From Heliomarina sp018223035 (GTDB lineage: Bacteria; Pseudomonadota; Alphaproteobacteria; Rhodobacterales; Rhodobacteraceae): a stretch of DNA of 64,000 nt. Where the stretch lies: contig JAAEZD010000024.1 in the NCBI GenBank assembly GCA_018223035.1, forward strand, positions 5,193 through 69,192, written 5' to 3'. Position 1 is the first letter of the stretch, and each line of letters begins with the position of its first letter. Under the pieces are notes generated by a model. It saw nothing but the letters and a program-made list of their open reading frames with translations, had not been told where the DNA came from and did not search any database. This document shows, in pieces, positions 35,630-43,696 of the stretch. The position numbers and the translations under genes are program-made.

Positions 35630-36355
35630 ATGGTTATACAAGACGAAAACGGGCAATCACCCTCTGACAAGGATGTTGTGCTTACGCTGGCAGGCATACG
35701 GCGCGGGGGGCGAAGGCTCTTCCCCATCGCAGTCTTCACGGTTCCCTTCGGAATCGCGTTCGGCATTGCAGCCATCGAAAGCGGCCTGTCGAGCTTTCAA
35801 GCCATTTCCATGAGCGTAGTGACCTTCTCCGGGGCCGCACAGTTTGCGACACTCGACTTCTGGACCGAGCCCCTCGCCTTCGGGACACTGGCAATGGTCG
35901 TGCTTGCTCTCAACGCCCGCCACATCATCATGGGCGCCGCTCTTGCTCCATGGATCAACCGACTTCCTTTAGGCCCTCGCGCTCTGGTCTTAAGCTACCT
36001 GAGCGATCCCAACTTTGCCGACAGCCAGCCTTCCTTCCAGAAAGGCGAGCGCGACATCGGGATACTGCTTGGAGGCGGATTGGTCCTCTGGGCTTGCTGG
36101 ATTGCAGGGACGATCATTGGCGCTTTGGGCGGTGCCGGGCTCGGCGACCCTGCTACCTTTGGTGTTGATGTCGTCATGCCATGCTTCTTTGCGGCAGTGA
36201 TTGCAGGTCAGCTCAGGCAGATGGAAATGATCGCGCCAATTCTCGTGGCAAGCGCTGTAGCTGTCACAATGCTGGACGTCCTTCCAACCGGCTGGAACGT
36301 CGTCTTAGCCGCATTGGTCGGTGGCATGGTCGGGACCCTTTACCATGCCAAGTGA
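35630..36355 (+). CDS. azlC: AzlC-family branched-chain amino-acid exporter subunit
   Basis: The product is a 241-residue membrane protein: FPIAVFTVPFGIAFGIAAIESGLSSFQAISMSVVTFSGAAQFATLDFW and LNARHIIMGAALAPWINRLP are hallmark AzlC segments. The ATG at 35630 matches the usual length. It overlaps the AzlD gene by 11 bases. AzlCD pairs form an exporter for branched-chain or related amino acids and analogues. Confidence 0.92.
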   Translation: MVIQDENGQSPSDKDVVLTLAGIRRGGRRLFPIAVFTVPFGIAFGIAAIESGLSSFQAISMSVVTFSGAAQFATLDFWTEPLAFGTLAMVVLALNARHIIMGAALAPWINRLPLGPRALVLSYLSDPNFADSQPSFQKGERDIGILLGGGLVLWACWIAGTIIGALGGAGLGDPATFGVDVVMPCFFAAVIAGQLRQMEMIAPILVASAVAVTMLDVLPTGWNVVLAALVGGMVGTLYHAK

Positions 36356-36650
36356 GCTCTCATCCGTCGCGGCAATAATCATGATCGCAGCGATAACCTT
36401 TGCGAGCCGCATCACGGGCCCGCTTCTGATGAGCAACATCGTCATCTCGCCGCGTATCGAGCGGTTTCTGAACGCCCTTTCAGCGTCCGTGATCGCCGCA
36501 CTTGTGGCATCAATCGTCGCGCAGAGCGGGTTCCGCGAAGGAGCATCTGTAGGGCTCGCTGCTACCATCATGCTGGGTTCGAAGAGTGCTGTCTGGGCTA
36601 TGATTGGCGGAATGGCCTTCGCCGCTGCGGGGGCTCTGTTCTTTCCCTGA
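36345..36650 (+). CDS. azlD: AzlD-family small exporter subunit
   Basis: The product has 101 residues and four hydrophobic segments: AAIIMIAAITFASRITGPLL, RFLNALSASVIAALVASIVAQSG and the end KSAVWAMIGGMAFAAAGALFF. It starts inside the azlC 3' end and so is translationally coupled. It is the partner of AzlC in the export complex. Confidence 0.9.
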   Translation: MPSELSSVAAIIMIAAITFASRITGPLLMSNIVISPRIERFLNALSASVIAALVASIVAQSGFREGASVGLAATIMLGSKSAVWAMIGGMAFAAAGALFFP

Positions 36651-36711
36651 ACCGGACGTTCGCTGCGCCATGACAAGCAAGCTTGATAGGCTCGTTCCAA
36701 ACCCTCTCTGC

Positions 36712-36800
36712 ACCGCAGGATGTGCCAAAACCCAACCGTTTTTGTCACCGACATAAACGACCGTTTTTGGCGAACAGGTATTGTCAGGGGGTTATTGGCA
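36712..36800 (+). repeat. Dispersed palindromic repeat, copy B
   Basis: This is the longest copy: CCGCAGGATGTGCCAAAACC, CGTTTTTGTC, ACATAAACGACCGTTTTTGG and CAGGGGGTTATTGGCA. Its first half matches copy A and its second half copies D and E. It lies between convergent genes, so it may also serve as a two-way terminator. Confidence 0.62.
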
Positions 36801-36804
36801 CGGG

Positions 36805-37356
36805 CTAGAGATAGCGTCGAACCCGCGCAGCATACTTGTCGAAATCGGAACCGTACTGCGAGCGCAGCCACGGCTCCTCAGAGAACGGCGCGACAACCAA
36901 GACGATGATTGCTGCAAAGCCTACCAACATTACCAAAGGCGCGGCTGTGAGGGCCATCCATCCCAGTACCATGCCGATGTCCGCTACATACTGAGGGTTG
37001 CGCGAGAAACGATAGAAGCCGCCAGTTTGCAACGTGCCCACGGCACCACCGGTTTTATGAATGCCAAAGCCTGCTACCGCGCTCCATACCACAATGTTCC
37101 CGATCACGATCAGCGGAATGCCAGCTCCAAAGCGGAACCATTGTGGTATCGGCAGCTCTCCCCAACCCAATACGCCGAGCGCTACCAAAGCACCAAAGAG
37201 TACGAAGGTAGGTATCCAGACAAGGATCGGCGTCAGAGGCGTGTACCTGACCGGAGGCCATAGCCGTTGCGAGGGTCGCGCTATGGACCACAGGATCGCA
37301 CCAAGCGTGGAAAACGCGATCCCCAGCCCCACGATTGTGAGTCCCATTTCCGTCAT
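36805..37356 (-). CDS. Isoprenylcysteine/phospholipid methyltransferase-family membrane protein
   Basis: The product has 183 residues and four to five membrane helices. The C-terminal SAM-binding region of this fold is visible: GGFYRFSRNPQYVADIGMVLGWM and EEPWLRSQYGSDFDKYAARVRRYL. The family includes isoprenylcysteine carboxyl methyltransferases and PEMT-like proteins; the substrate of bacterial members is mostly unknown. It overlaps the upstream cation transporter gene by four bases and probably shares its metal-responsive promoter. Confidence 0.82.
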   Translation of the reverse strand: MTEMGLTIVGLGIAFSTLGAILWSIARPSQRLWPPVRYTPLTPILVWIPTFVLFGALVALGVLGWGELPIPQWFRFGAGIPLIVIGNIVVWSAVAGFGIHKTGGAVGTLQTGGFYRFSRNPQYVADIGMVLGWMALTAAPLVMLVGFAAIIVLVVAPFSEEPWLRSQYGSDFDKYAARVRRYL

Positions 37357-37988
37357 GCTTCAGCGTGGTTATGCGTCGTGGCTTCGTGACGTTCTGCCAA
37401 TGCTTGTCGAACGATCTGGAAGGAAGACGATAGGAACAGAGTTGCCATGATGGATGCGACGATCAGGTCAGGCCAGCCGGTCGCCGTGCCCCAGACGCCA
37501 AGGGCTGCGAACATCACGGCCACATTGCCGATGGCGTCATTACGGGAACAGAGCCAGACCGAGCGGACATTCGCATCACCGTCCTTGTAGCGCACCAGAA
37601 AAAGCACGCTCGCGAGATTGGTCAGCAGCGCAAAGAAACCGACAATGCCCATGATCTCCGCTTCTGGTACGCCGACATAAAAGATGCGGTAGACCGTCGA
37701 ACCGAACACCCATAGACCCATCAGAAGCAAACTCAGGCCCTTTGCCAGGGCTGCGTTGATGCGCGCCCGGATCGACGCCCCGATCACCGCGAGCGAGATG
37801 CCGTAGGTCAGCGCGTCACCCAGAAAATCCAAAGCATCGGCCTGAAGCGCCTGCGATTTCGCGTAATGACCGGCAGTCATCTCAACTACAAACATCGTCG
37901 CATTCAATGCAATGACGATCCACAATCGCCGCTTGTAGTCGTCTGATACGCCGTCAAACTTGGCGTCTTGCCCGCAACATCCTGACAT
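37353..37988 (-). CDS. Cation diffusion facilitator-type metal transporter
   Basis: The product has 211 residues, short for a CDF protein: it has the membrane domain but no cytoplasmic C-terminal domain. It starts MSGCCGQ, with a Cys pair. HYAKSQALQADALDFLGDALTYGISL corresponds to the metal-site helix, with Asp residues in place of the HxxxD pattern, and SVWLCSRNDAIGNVAVM to the second site helix. It exports a divalent metal, probably zinc, cadmium or similar. The gene is driven by a MerR-type promoter between it and the divergent regulator. Confidence 0.85.
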   Translation of the reverse strand: MSGCCGQDAKFDGVSDDYKRRLWIVIALNATMFVVEMTAGHYAKSQALQADALDFLGDALTYGISLAVIGASIRARINAALAKGLSLLLMGLWVFGSTVYRIFYVGVPEAEIMGIVGFFALLTNLASVLFLVRYKDGDANVRSVWLCSRNDAIGNVAVMFAALGVWGTATGWPDLIVASIMATLFLSSSFQIVRQALAERHEATTHNHAEA

Positions 37989-38019
37989 TGGGAAGCCCTT
38001 TTGTATCTATCTTGAGCAT

Positions 38020-38050
38020 AGTGTAGTGTCTCTAGTGACTAGAGGTTCAA
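38020..38050 (-). promoter_or_regulatory. MerR-type promoter and operator for the cation transporter
   Basis: On the minus strand a -35 TTGAAC (38045-38050) and -10 TACACT (38020-38025) are separated by 19 bases, the long spacer typical of MerR-activated promoters. The spacer holds a 15-bp palindrome, CTCTAGT.ACTAGAG (38030-38044). The transporter starts 32 bases downstream, and the MerR gene starts on the other side. Confidence 0.85.
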
Positions 38051-38061
38051 GGGGTATTTTC

Positions 38062-38478
38062 ATGTTTTCTATCGGGGAGCTTTCAAGGCGCACAAAGGTC
38101 AAAATTCCGACCATCCGCTACTATGAAGAGATGGGGTTACTCGCCGCGCCTGAACGCACAGAAGGCAATCAACGACGATATGATGCGGCAGGGCTAGAGC
38201 GGTTGAGTTTCATCAAGCATGCTCGCGATCTTGGCTTCTCCATTGAGGCGATCTCTGAGCTGATCGAGCTTCAAGGTCACCCGGATCGTTCATGCCAAGC
38301 CGCGACAGATATTGCCGTCTCACAACTTTTCGATGTCAGGGCCAAGATCAAGCGGTTGAGGGCACTGGAGAAGGAGCTGGTTCGTATCTCGAAGGGCTGC
38401 GACGGTGAAGGCGTGTCAGAGGATTGCTACGTGCTCGCTTCGCTTGCCGATCATCAGCTTTGCCGACACGAACACTAA
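38062..38478 (+). CDS. MerR-family metal-responsive regulator
   Basis: The product has 138 residues: FSIGELSRRTKVKIPTIRYYEEMGLLAAPERTEGNQRRY is the MerR DNA-binding head, followed by a dimerisation helix and Cys residues (DRSCQAATD, SKGCDGEG, EDCYVL) suited to metal binding as in ZntR/CadR. ATG 38062 follows GGGG. It is divergent from the cation transporter and most likely twists its 19-bp-spacer promoter open when metal binds. Confidence 0.92.
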   Translation: MFSIGELSRRTKVKIPTIRYYEEMGLLAAPERTEGNQRRYDAAGLERLSFIKHARDLGFSIEAISELIELQGHPDRSCQAATDIAVSQLFDVRAKIKRLRALEKELVRISKGCDGEGVSEDCYVLASLADHQLCRHEH

Positions 38479-38535
38479 TTGGCCAAAACTCATACGTTTC
38501 TGACACCGGCGATAACGACCATTTCTGACCGGCCA
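38478..38535 (+). repeat. Dispersed palindromic repeat, copy C
   Basis: GGCCAAAACTCATACGTTTC, TGACACCGG and AACGACCATTTCTGACC align with copies A and B. It lies directly after the merR stop and before the convergent secreted-protein gene. Confidence 0.55.
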
Positions 38536-38690
38536 ACTTTCTCCAAAGCAGACGTCGGCGCAACTGCGGCGAAAGTCGGGAATGTCCCGCTCTCCAGACC
38601 TTGGCATCTACAGCAGCGAACGACCGGTAATCGAGTGACTTGGAGCACTTAGGTCAATACGGCTGATTGCCAACGCTGTCTTTGTGGGCG

Positions 38691-39437
38691 CTAATAGTTC
38701 ACCTGCTCAAAGCCGTAGTTCCCTTCATAGTCACGCCAGTCGACGAAGACGGAACGGTGATAGATGCTGGGGCAATTCTGGCCCCAGCGTTCGAGGCCGA
38801 TATGGGCGGAGGGTAGGGCTGTGATGGAAGATCTCTGCCAGGCGAATTCGCCTTGGGTTCCGTATGTGCCGACGACCACTGTGGCGCTACGATTGCAGTC
38901 GCCGTCACGTCCGGATTCGTGCTGTCGCGCATACCGGACATCAAAGACTCGGATGGATCGTACGAAGTTGAACTCAGGTCCGCTGATGTCGATGTCGGCG
39001 CGATCTTGAACGAGCCGGAGGGCCTGGTCGGCGGGAACAAGGAATTCTGGGGCTTCTGGGGTACGCCAAGCAGCCGTAATTGGGTAAGCGGAATCGCGCG
39101 CTGGAAAGGATTGTCGCGGTCCAGTGCTGTTGTTCTGGAAGAACGCTTCAAAGATGCGGTCTACACTGTTTGCTGCTGGAGCGGTCTCAAAGGACGCGCC
39201 CATGGGACAGCGCCAGATCTGAAGCGGCGGTTCCACCGGCCAAGGGGTAATGCGTCGGATGAATTCGGCGCGAGCTCTGGCGCATGGCATGGAAGCAGGC
39301 CAGCCGCCAGACAGGCACAGGAGGATCGCGCAATCGATCGGGTATGTCTGCGCGCGGGCGGGCATCGGCAGCGACGTACTTGTCACAGTCAAAGCGAGTG
39401 CGACCGAGGGGAGGAGTCTCTGAAGTAGATGACGCAT
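38691..39437 (-). CDS. Secreted protein of unknown function (paralogue of 374..1126)
   Basis: The product has 248 residues. A signal peptide (LLPSVALALTVTSTSLPMPARAQ) precedes TYPIDCAILLCLSGGWPAS, RRITPWPVEPPLQIWRCPMG, ADIDISGPEFNFVRSIRVFDVRYARQ and the C-terminal DWRDYEGNYGFEQVNY. All blocks recur in the gene at 374..1126; the middle segments differ more. The ATG at 39437 is preferred over a TTG at 39458. The two genes sit in different neighbourhoods. Function is unknown. Confidence 0.8.
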   Translation of the reverse strand: MRHLLQRLLPSVALALTVTSTSLPMPARAQTYPIDCAILLCLSGGWPASMPCARARAEFIRRITPWPVEPPLQIWRCPMGASFETAPAANSVDRIFEAFFQNNSTGPRQSFPARDSAYPITAAWRTPEAPEFLVPADQALRLVQDRADIDISGPEFNFVRSIRVFDVRYARQHESGRDGDCNRSATVVVGTYGTQGEFAWQRSSITALPSAHIGLERWGQNCPSIYHRSVFVDWRDYEGNYGFEQVNY

Positions 39438-39596
39438 GCTGAGGACCCTTTGTAGCAAGGCTCAGTATACATACGAAAATATACTATCGCAACACTAAGT
39501 ATAACGGCGCATAATGAAGTTTATGTTAATAATATTTGCTAATGCTGACCTTTGCTTATGCCTAAGCCATGGTACACATTGCGGGACAAAGCAGCC

Positions 39597-40226
39597 CTAA
39601 GACGATTGCACTTTTACCGTCAAAATCTTGAAGCTCGCTGCGCCAAATCCGATTGCGAACGCGCCCTCAAACCACCGTCGCAGCTTGAGATAGAATTTCG
39701 TCATCGCTTGCGATGAAAAGAGCAGCGCATAGCCGTGAAACACCAAAAAGCTTTGGAAGCCAACCGCAGCTATGACAAGATCAAGCTCATGAATACCTGT
39801 TCCGGGTGGAATTCCGAGGAAAAACAAGGATCCGAAAAACAGGATAGCTTTGGGGTTCGTTAGATGGAGCGCTAGCCCTTTTGCGTATAACGTACGTCTG
39901 CCGCCCGTGAACGACTTTGTCGCTAAGTCTTTGTTCTATAAGGCAGATCGCGCTGCTTTGTAAGCGAGAAACATGAAGTAAGCGGCACCAAAATACCGGA
40001 TCAATTCGAATACCCATGCGTTAGCAAGCATCACTGCGCCTAGACCCAGAGCAGCCGCGACCGACCACATCAGCGAGCCAGTAGTTTTCCCAGATGCAAG
40101 AGCCAATCCCGACGTGCGACCAGAAGCCATGGACGTTCCAGCAAGAGCAAGCGTAGCGGGACCAGGACTGATCGAAGCAATAAGGGCTGCAAGGAGTATG
40201 AGTGGAAGGTTCACTTCTAGGGGCAT
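39597..40226 (-). pseudogene. LysE-family exporter gene interrupted by an in-frame amber stop
   Basis: The first 96 codons encode a normal LysE N-terminus (LILLAALIASISPGPATLALAGTSMASG, FGAAYFMFLAYKAARSAL) and end at TAG (39936-39938). The same frame continues with GLALHLTNPKAILFFGSLFFLGIPPG and the final helices to 39597. No frameshift is needed, so a single nonsense change separates it from a 209-residue protein. A suppressor or sequencing error cannot be excluded. Confidence 0.85.
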
Positions 40227-40787
40227 TGACTATCCTCGCTGACATTTAAGTTCAGCTTTGTGCAATTGGCATGCCCCCATCGGGTGGTCGTTTAATTGTT
40301 AGTGCATCGTTGGTCTTTGGTCCATTGTCACGATGCTATCGGGCGCGGGCGGGCGGTAGCCCAAAGCGCTGAATTTGCAGTTTGCGGGACCTACCAATAC
40401 AATGCCAGTGTGGCCAATGCTGACGCAGCTTGTGCTCGCTTGCGCTATGTAGTTGTCGCTGCGAAGGAGCATGTGTAGCCAAAGTGGTCATCTTTCTACA
40501 CCAAAATTCAATTCAAAACCGACCGTCCGTTCTGCTCGAAATGGAATGGAGAATAGCCGACAAGGACGAAACCGCTACCGAGGCAATACCGTTTCAGTGC
40601 ATAACGCACTTCGAATTTGGAATGATCGTCGTCTTTAGGTACTTCGCCTTAGGCTTGCGACGCTGTATTTCGTCATTATGAAAAAGGTGTGTGAAAGCCG
40701 CTCGTAAACCTGTGCTGTTAGTGTCATCTGAGTGGATACGGCTTGAGGCGCTCCTTGTACCGAATCCAACGATCAAGGCACCTTTGG
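40227..40787. other. Intergenic stretch before module 4
   Basis: I find no supportable gene in these 561 bases. Base use looks less coding-like than the neighbours. Confidence 0.5.
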
Positions 40788-41696
40788 TCAGTTGCTATGC
40801 TGATCGGGAGCGAAATCAGAGGTCTTGATCAGTTCGCTCACCAGTCTTTGAAGGCCGGGAACACCCTTGGAGGCTGACAAGGTTACAATTCTGATCGGCC
40901 ATTTCAATTCCGTTGACAGCTTCAATGACGCGACACCCCTCTTGCGACTGGCCGCCAGGACTCTTTCATCGACGATCGCCCGGCCTGCGCCCTGAGCAAC
41001 CATCTCGATCAAGGCCGCTTGTGTTCTGGCTTCGGACCTGATCTGGAAAGAAACCCCCGCGCGATCAAACATATATTCCACTGCCCGTCGGAAAGGGCTG
41101 TCGGCAAGCAGCATGATCTGAGGCACCTGTGCCAGCTCTGCGGCCGTAATTTGATCCGATGATGCCGCTGGATCGCACGAGGGAACAATTGCCATAGGTC
41201 GGATGTCAGCCAACCGGGTACAGACGAGATTTGGGTCGCCCGGATCCGAGGAAATGATTGCGCAATCAATACGGCCTTCCCTTAGCGCCGAAAGCCCCGC
41301 CTGTTCATTCAGCACGTCAACATCTATCCGCAACCTGCTGTGGCGGGCCATCAAGACGCCTGCGGCGACGGCGACCGGATCATCGGCAACCGCGGGCACC
41401 GCCGCGACCCTCAGATGCCCTCCGGTACCCGATGCGATGTGTTGCGCGGCATCCCTGACACGCCCCAGCCCCTGATAATGTCGCTGAATGGCTTCCTGAA
41501 GGCTATGCGCGGCGGCGGTCGGCTCGAATTTCCGGCCCGACCGGTCGAACAAGGGAACCGCCATTTCAGCCTCAAGCTCGGCGACAACCCGGCTGATTGC
41601 AGGCTGTGAAATATGCAGCGCATCGGCGGCTTTCCGGGTGGAGCGATGACGATAGGCCATTTGAAAAAGCTCTATCTGTCTGGCCGTTATGCGCAT
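40788..41696 (-). CDS. LysR-family transcriptional regulator (probable cysteate/sulfonate regulator)
   Basis: The product has 302 residues: a LysR winged helix (QIELFQMAYRHRSTRKAADALHISQPAISRVVAELEAEM) and a two-lobe effector domain. It is divergent from the TauE-like exporter and the sulfo-lyase gene, with about 100 bases between. In the cysteate clusters of Roseobacter relatives a regulator (CuyR) is divergent from cuyZ-cuyA, which matches. It therefore probably activates this module on a sulfonated amino acid. Confidence 0.88.
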   Translation of the reverse strand: MRITARQIELFQMAYRHRSTRKAADALHISQPAISRVVAELEAEMAVPLFDRSGRKFEPTAAAHSLQEAIQRHYQGLGRVRDAAQHIASGTGGHLRVAAVPAVADDPVAVAAGVLMARHSRLRIDVDVLNEQAGLSALREGRIDCAIISSDPGDPNLVCTRLADIRPMAIVPSCDPAASSDQITAAELAQVPQIMLLADSPFRRAVEYMFDRAGVSFQIRSEARTQAALIEMVAQGAGRAIVDERVLAASRKRGVASLKLSTELKWPIRIVTLSASKGVPGLQRLVSELIKTSDFAPDQHSN

Positions 41697-41799
41697 GTCT
41701 ATTGATAACAAAAATGCATCGAAAAATGCAATAAAATTATTTTTTCGGCAGAACGCGACGCGCTATGAATCAAGTGGATTCTTTTACAAGGATGGACTG

Positions 41800-42528
41800 T
41801 TGCCGACCGATATCTTCCTTTTGCTTCTATCCATCGTTGTGGGCGCAGCACTTCAGGTCGGCGTTGGCATTGGCTTCAGTATCGTCGTGGCTCCGCTCAT
41901 GATGGTGCTTCTGGGGACGGCGACGGCTGTTCCGGTTTTGTTGATGCTGAACACGCTGGTCTCGGCGATCGCGGTCGACCCGCATGTTTGGCGGCGCGAC
42001 AAAGAATTGATCAGAACCGCGATTATTGGCTGCATTGCGGGAATACTACTGGGGCTGATCGTCTATCCCTACTTATCAGAACGCCTCGTCCTGTCGCTGA
42101 CCGCAACCTTGTTGCTGATCGGCGTTGTTACCACATTTGCGCCCATGAAATCGGGGCTGGGCCGAGGCGGGTTTTTGTCGGTATCGGGGGCATCAGGGCT
42201 GGCGACAGTCTGGGCCGCGACGCCCGGTCCGCTGATGGTATTTGGCCTTCTGGCCATTGGGCGGCCCGCCCGCGAGGTGCGCAAGCTGGTTCAGCCCGTG
42301 GCGCTGATTGCCTATGGCATCGCATTTGCGCTGCACAGCCTGACCGACTGGAACGCCATCGCCCAAGCGCCTGGACTGTTTCAATTCGCGCTGGCGGCAT
42401 TGGTCGGCAGCATCCTGGGGCGCCTGATCGGCCCGTTTCTGCCGCAGCGCCTGATCGCAGATACAATTCGGGTGATTTCAATCTTGGCCTGCGCGGTGCT
42501 TTTCCGGCGCGCTGCGCTCGTCGGTTAG
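41800..42528 (+). CDS. TauE/SafE-family exporter (CuyZ-like sulfite exporter)
   Basis: The product has about 242 residues with eight hydrophobic segments: IFLLLLSIVVGAALQVGVGIGFSIVVAPLMMVLLG, the second-repeat block LATVWAATPGPLMVFGLLAIGRPAREVRKLVQP and FALAALVGSILGRLIGPF. The frame is open back to 41689, but a TTG (41800) after AAGGATGG puts the start at the first helix. Such proteins export sulfite. It is followed after 11 bases by the sulfo-lyase gene, which would produce sulfite. Confidence 0.82.
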   Translation: MPTDIFLLLLSIVVGAALQVGVGIGFSIVVAPLMMVLLGTATAVPVLLMLNTLVSAIAVDPHVWRRDKELIRTAIIGCIAGILLGLIVYPYLSERLVLSLTATLLLIGVVTTFAPMKSGLGRGGFLSVSGASGLATVWAATPGPLMVFGLLAIGRPAREVRKLVQPVALIAYGIAFALHSLTDWNAIAQAPGLFQFALAALVGSILGRLIGPFLPQRLIADTIRVISILACAVLFRRAALVG

Positions 42529-42539
42529 GAAGGAAAAAA

Positions 42540-43550
42540 ATGAGCATGACCATTGATGAAAGGCTTTCGGCCTTACCCAGGGCACGGCTGATGACCTGCG
42601 AAACGCCGGTTGAGCGGTTGGAACGGATGTCTGACCTGCTGGACATTGATCTTTGGCTCAAGCGCGATGATCTGACCGGCCTTGGATTCGGCGGAAACAA
42701 GACCCGGCAGCTGGAATTCTATTTTGGCGAGGCTCTCGCACAGGGGGCGGATACGGTTCTGATCACCGGTGCGGTGCAGTCGAATTATGTCCGGTCCGCC
42801 GCCGCTGCTGCTGCGTGTCTGGGGTTGAAGGCCGTCCTACAGCTGGAAGAGCGCGTGCCGGATATGGGGGCGCTTTATTACAGCTCGGGCAATGTTCTTC
42901 TGGCCAAAATCCTTGGGGCCGAACATATCAGCTATCCCCTGGGCGAGGACGAGGTGGGCGCGGACAATGCGCTGCACAAACGCGCAGACGCGTTGCGGGC
43001 CGAAGGCCATACGCCCTATATCATTCACCTTGGCCTGAACCACCCGCCACTGGGCGCATTGGGATATGTTGTCTGTGGGGACGAGCTCAACCGGCAGATC
43101 GGTGATTTCGACGTGGCTGTCGTCCCGTCAGGCAGCGGATCGACCCATGGCGGGTTCCTGACCGGGCTTAGGCTGGCTGGGCAGGATGCGCCCGTCTTTG
43201 GAATTTGCGTGCGCCGCGATCACGCCCAGCAACAGGCGCGGATCAAAACCGTGCTGCAAAAACTGGCCCATTTGCTGGATTTCGATCCGGCGCTCACCAG
43301 CGGCGATATCCTGACCTGGGATGGCGCGCTAGCGCCGGGATACGGCAAGGTCGGTGATACCACACGCGAAGCCCTCACTTTGATGGCACGAACCGAAGGT
43401 GTGTTCCTCGACCCGGTCTATACCGCCAAGACCTTTGCGGGTCTGCTGGGCCTCTTGAAAGAGGGCCGCATCCTCCCAGGGCAAAAAGTTGTCATGCTGC
43501 ATACCGGTGGATTGCCGGCGCTCTTTGGCTATCAGGAGGAGTTGCAATGA
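42540..43550 (+). CDS. cuyA: L-cysteate sulfo-lyase/D-cysteine desulfhydrase-family PLP enzyme
   Basis: The product has 336 residues in the ACC deaminase/D-cysteine desulfhydrase group of PLP enzymes. LKRDDLTGLGFGGNKTRQLEFY carries the PLP Lys, then GAVQSNYVRSAAAAA, VPSGSGSTHGGFLTG and LHTGGLPALFGY. Family members cleave D-cysteine or L-cysteate to pyruvate and ammonia with sulfide or sulfite. The adjacent sulfite-exporter-like gene and LysR gene match the cuyR-cuyZ-cuyA set described in Silicibacter pomeroyi, so L-cysteate is the more probable substrate. The start is firm: AGGAAGG before ATG 42540. Confidence 0.8.
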   Translation: MSMTIDERLSALPRARLMTCETPVERLERMSDLLDIDLWLKRDDLTGLGFGGNKTRQLEFYFGEALAQGADTVLITGAVQSNYVRSAAAAAACLGLKAVLQLEERVPDMGALYYSSGNVLLAKILGAEHISYPLGEDEVGADNALHKRADALRAEGHTPYIIHLGLNHPPLGALGYVVCGDELNRQIGDFDVAVVPSGSGSTHGGFLTGLRLAGQDAPVFGICVRRDHAQQQARIKTVLQKLAHLLDFDPALTSGDILTWDGALAPGYGKVGDTTREALTLMARTEGVFLDPVYTAKTFAGLLGLLKEGRILPGQKVVMLHTGGLPALFGYQEELQ

Positions 43551-43696
43551 TCTGAAACCGTTTGGGATGCACGGGTCCCGCAATGGCCCGGCGAAACAGT
43601 CTGTCCTGGCGCGATGTGGGTTTCCAAACGGCCACTTACCCGCGCGTTTGCTGTGTAAATCGCACCGGGACGCCAATCCAAAAATGGGAGAGAACC

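Noticed and set aside
33618..38535. Reading the dispersed repeats as integron attC sites
   Set aside because: Copy B has an RYYYAAC-like end, but no matching GTTRRRY end, the other copies lack both, and no integron integrase is present.
39597..40226. Frameshift in the LysE gene
   Set aside because: Both halves are in the same frame; the only defect is the TAG at 39936-39938.
41988..42539. N-terminal extension of the sulfo-lyase frame
   Set aside because: It overlaps the TauE-like gene in another frame; a strong ribosome site fixes the start at 42540.
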